This document shows, piece by piece, positions 62,545-64,000 of a stretch of DNA of 64,000 nucleotides (its first letter is position 1; every line of letters starts with the position of its first letter). Source of the stretch: Spiroplasma endosymbiont of Polydrusus cervinus (GTDB taxonomy: Bacteria; Bacillota_I; Bacilli_A; Mycoplasmatales; Mycoplasmataceae); assembly GCF_964019755.1 (NCBI RefSeq), contig NZ_OZ026469.1:992001-1056000 (forward strand). Direction: 5' to 3'. The notes beneath the pieces are model-generated. The model was not told where the DNA came from and ran no database searches. It saw only the letters and a list, made by a program, of their open reading frames with translations. The position numbers and the translations under genes are program-made.

Positions 62545-63465
62545 GTGACAACAAATATTCATTGATTTCCTGGCCATATGGCAAAAGCAATTAAAAAAAT
62601 TGACGAACAAAGTAAATTGATTGATTTGGTGATTGAAATTGTTGATAGTCGCATTCCGTTTTCCTCGTCAAATCCGTTAGTTGATAACTTACGTGGTTCA
62701 AAACCAAAGTTAGTTATTTTAAATAAAAAAGATTTAGCAGATCCAGTTACTATTAAGTCATGACTTAATTATTATCAGCAACAACAAATTTCCGTTTTAC
62801 CGTTAGATAGTAAACATGCTAATATTACAAAATTAATTATTGAAAAAATTAATTTTATTTGTGCCCCAAAAATGGAACGCGATAAAAAATGGGGAATTAA
62901 GACTCCTAAAGTAAAAGTATTAGTAATCGGGATTCCAAATGTTGGGAAATCTACTTTTATTAATGCCTTAGTGAAGCGAAATTCCGCCCGGATTGGAAAT
63001 AAACCGGGTGTAACAAAAGGGCAACAATGATTAAAATTAAATCAGCAAATTGATTTAGTTGATACCCCAGGGATTTTATGACCAAAAATTGAAGATTCAC
63101 AAGTAGCATTAAATTTAGCTTTTACCCGTTCAATTAAAGACGACATTTTGCCAAAAGAAGAAATTTGTTTAGCAGCAATTAAATGAATGCAGCAACATTA
63201 TTTTTCCTTATTGGTAAAAGAGTATCATTTGACAACAAGGGATAATTTTGTAATAACAGATGAAAGGGACCTTTTTCAATTATTATTAATAATGCAACAA
63301 AATCGCTTTCATAAAGTTGATGAGGGCAATGTCAATAACATTGTTACTGACTTTCTCAACAAGTTATGAAATAACAAATTTGGGTTAATGTCGTTTGAAT
63401 TTCCCCCAGCAAGCGGAGCAACCAACACCTGATGAATAAATTTGAACAAGAGGTATATACTGTAA
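62545..63465 (+). CDS. rbgA: Ribosome biogenesis GTPase RbgA (YlqF)
   Basis: 306 aa. GTG at 62545 after [28 protein letters not shown] is the family N-terminus. Circularly permuted GTPase: NKKD (G4) at residues 60-63 precedes GIPNVGKST (G1, residues ~133-141) and DTPG (G3). Needed for late 50S assembly. The last residues (RYILYC) and the stop lie inside the GTATACTGTAAAAC repeat, so the original C-terminus may have been replaced. TGA is Trp throughout. Confidence 0.95.
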
Positions 63466-63509
63466 AACTAAATCATAAAAAGTTAATAAAATTATAACAA
63501 ATTAAAAAT
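63455..63509 (-). repeat. Solo right-end repeat between rbgA and the permease, inverted
   Basis: GTATATACTGTAAAACTAAATC... through TTATAACAAATTAAAAAT; inverse of the repeats around mnmA. Supplies the rbgA stop codon. Confidence 0.8.
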
Positions 63510-63523
63510 GGAGGAAAAAATTA

Positions 63524-64000
63524 ATGGAAAAAAATAAAAAGCATGTTAAATTTTTTGAATTTCTGACTGTTTTTTCAACCGCCGTTGGAATTACAATCGG
63601 AATTGGAATTTATTTGAAAAATGATAATTCAGAAGGCCATGTTTTATATTTTACCCAAAATCCTTATTTAGCAATCGGGTTATGAGTCTTAGTTGGGATT
63701 TTAGGAATGGCAATGATTATGGTTTTTATTGAAGTCACATCTGTCAAAACAAAAAGTGGTCATGGCACCCTTGCATCGTGGGCGAATGTTTTAATTGGCC
63801 GCAAAGTTGGCAGTTTAATATCGTTGTTTTATATCTTTTTTTATTTTCCAATTTTATTAGGCCTTTTTCCAATTTTTAGTATTAATGCGATGTTTGATGC
63901 ATTAGCAATTGAAAGTATTAGTAAAGGAACACAAAACATAATTTCCGTTAGTGTTGGTCTTGTTATTTTAATTTTGTTTTTCTTATTAAATATTTTCTTA
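63524..64000 (+). CDS. Amino-acid permease, APC superfamily (partial, 3' end outside window)
   Basis: ATG at 63524 after ATGGAGGAAAAAATTA. The first 159 residues show TM1 with VFSTAVGITIGIGIYLKND (the G-I/V-G-I helix break typical of APC transporters) and two more complete helices, with an HGTLASWANVLIGRKVG loop. Membrane amino-acid transporter; substrate unknown. Confidence 0.8.

Noticed and set aside
62402-62590. Minus-strand frame before rbgA
   Set aside because: Overlaps the rbgA ribosome site and conserved N-terminus and has no ribosome site of its own.

Overview
The window is AT-rich DNA from a Spiroplasma, most like the citri group. Nearly every long reading frame uses TGA for tryptophan (TrmU/MnmA, LeuS, RNase J, Ssb, RbgA and all phage genes), and frames read with TGA as stop are artificially broken. 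Coordinates here use genetic code 4. Housekeeping genes are interrupted by very dense mobile DNA. No tRNA, rRNA or CRISPR array was seen.

Layout. (1) 1-9.8 kb, mostly minus strand: a mobile region with a beta-propeller-repeat surface protein, a pilin-like protein and a large transmembrane protein resembling mycoplasma ICE conjugation genes, a cytosine-C5 DNA methyltransferase, many small membrane or zinc-ribbon proteins and a lipoprotein. (2) 9.8-18.2 kb: prophage copy L (minus strand), a partial tailed-phage late region. (3) 18.2-20.9 kb: IS3- and IS30-type debris. (4) 20.97-22.55 kb: rbfA, a multi-pass membrane protein and the 3' piece of an alpha/beta-hydrolase gene. (5) 22.56-23.8 kb: an IS30-type element. 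(6) 23.9-41.9 kb: prophage copy M, the most complete. Its plus-strand late genes are small and large terminase, portal, a ~900-1070 aa structural protein, scaffold, capsid, tail fibre and membrane proteins. Its minus-strand early genes include RecT and a RuvC-like nuclease. It sits inside the hydrolase gene, whose 5' piece resumes at 41.93 kb. (7) 42.9-53.2 kb: mnmA, rnj, def, leuS, ispD and rpsF-ssb-rpsR, interspersed with a small repeated element. (8) 53.6-59.0 kb: prophage copy T, heavily decayed. (9) 59.0-62.1 kb: nested IS3 copies and a transposase remnant. (10) 62.5-64 kb: rbgA and the start of an amino-acid permease gene.

The most interesting system is the surface-protein cargo of the three related prophages. 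In L, M and T the same slot, between the large structural gene and the scaffold gene, holds one or two secreted or lipoprotein genes in antisense orientation. The outer gene keeps a near-constant signal peptide but has different ectodomains: about 80-aa beta-type repeats in L and T, a propeller-like domain in M. Each outer gene is preceded by a (TA)n tract lying exactly between a -35-like and a -10 hexamer (spacers 21, 25 and 21 nt), a layout expected for slipped-strand phase variation. Domains of these lipoproteins also appear in the phage's own virion proteins: a 'FVVWR...IIKFLND' module in the T tail fibre and a repeat-like domain at the M capsid C-terminus. In M a 314-bp inverted duplication fuses lipoprotein sequence in frame to the large structural protein.

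Many prophage genes carry in-frame TAA codons or single-base frameshifts, so the copies look defective. Functions without sequence motifs are inferred from gene order and marked as such.
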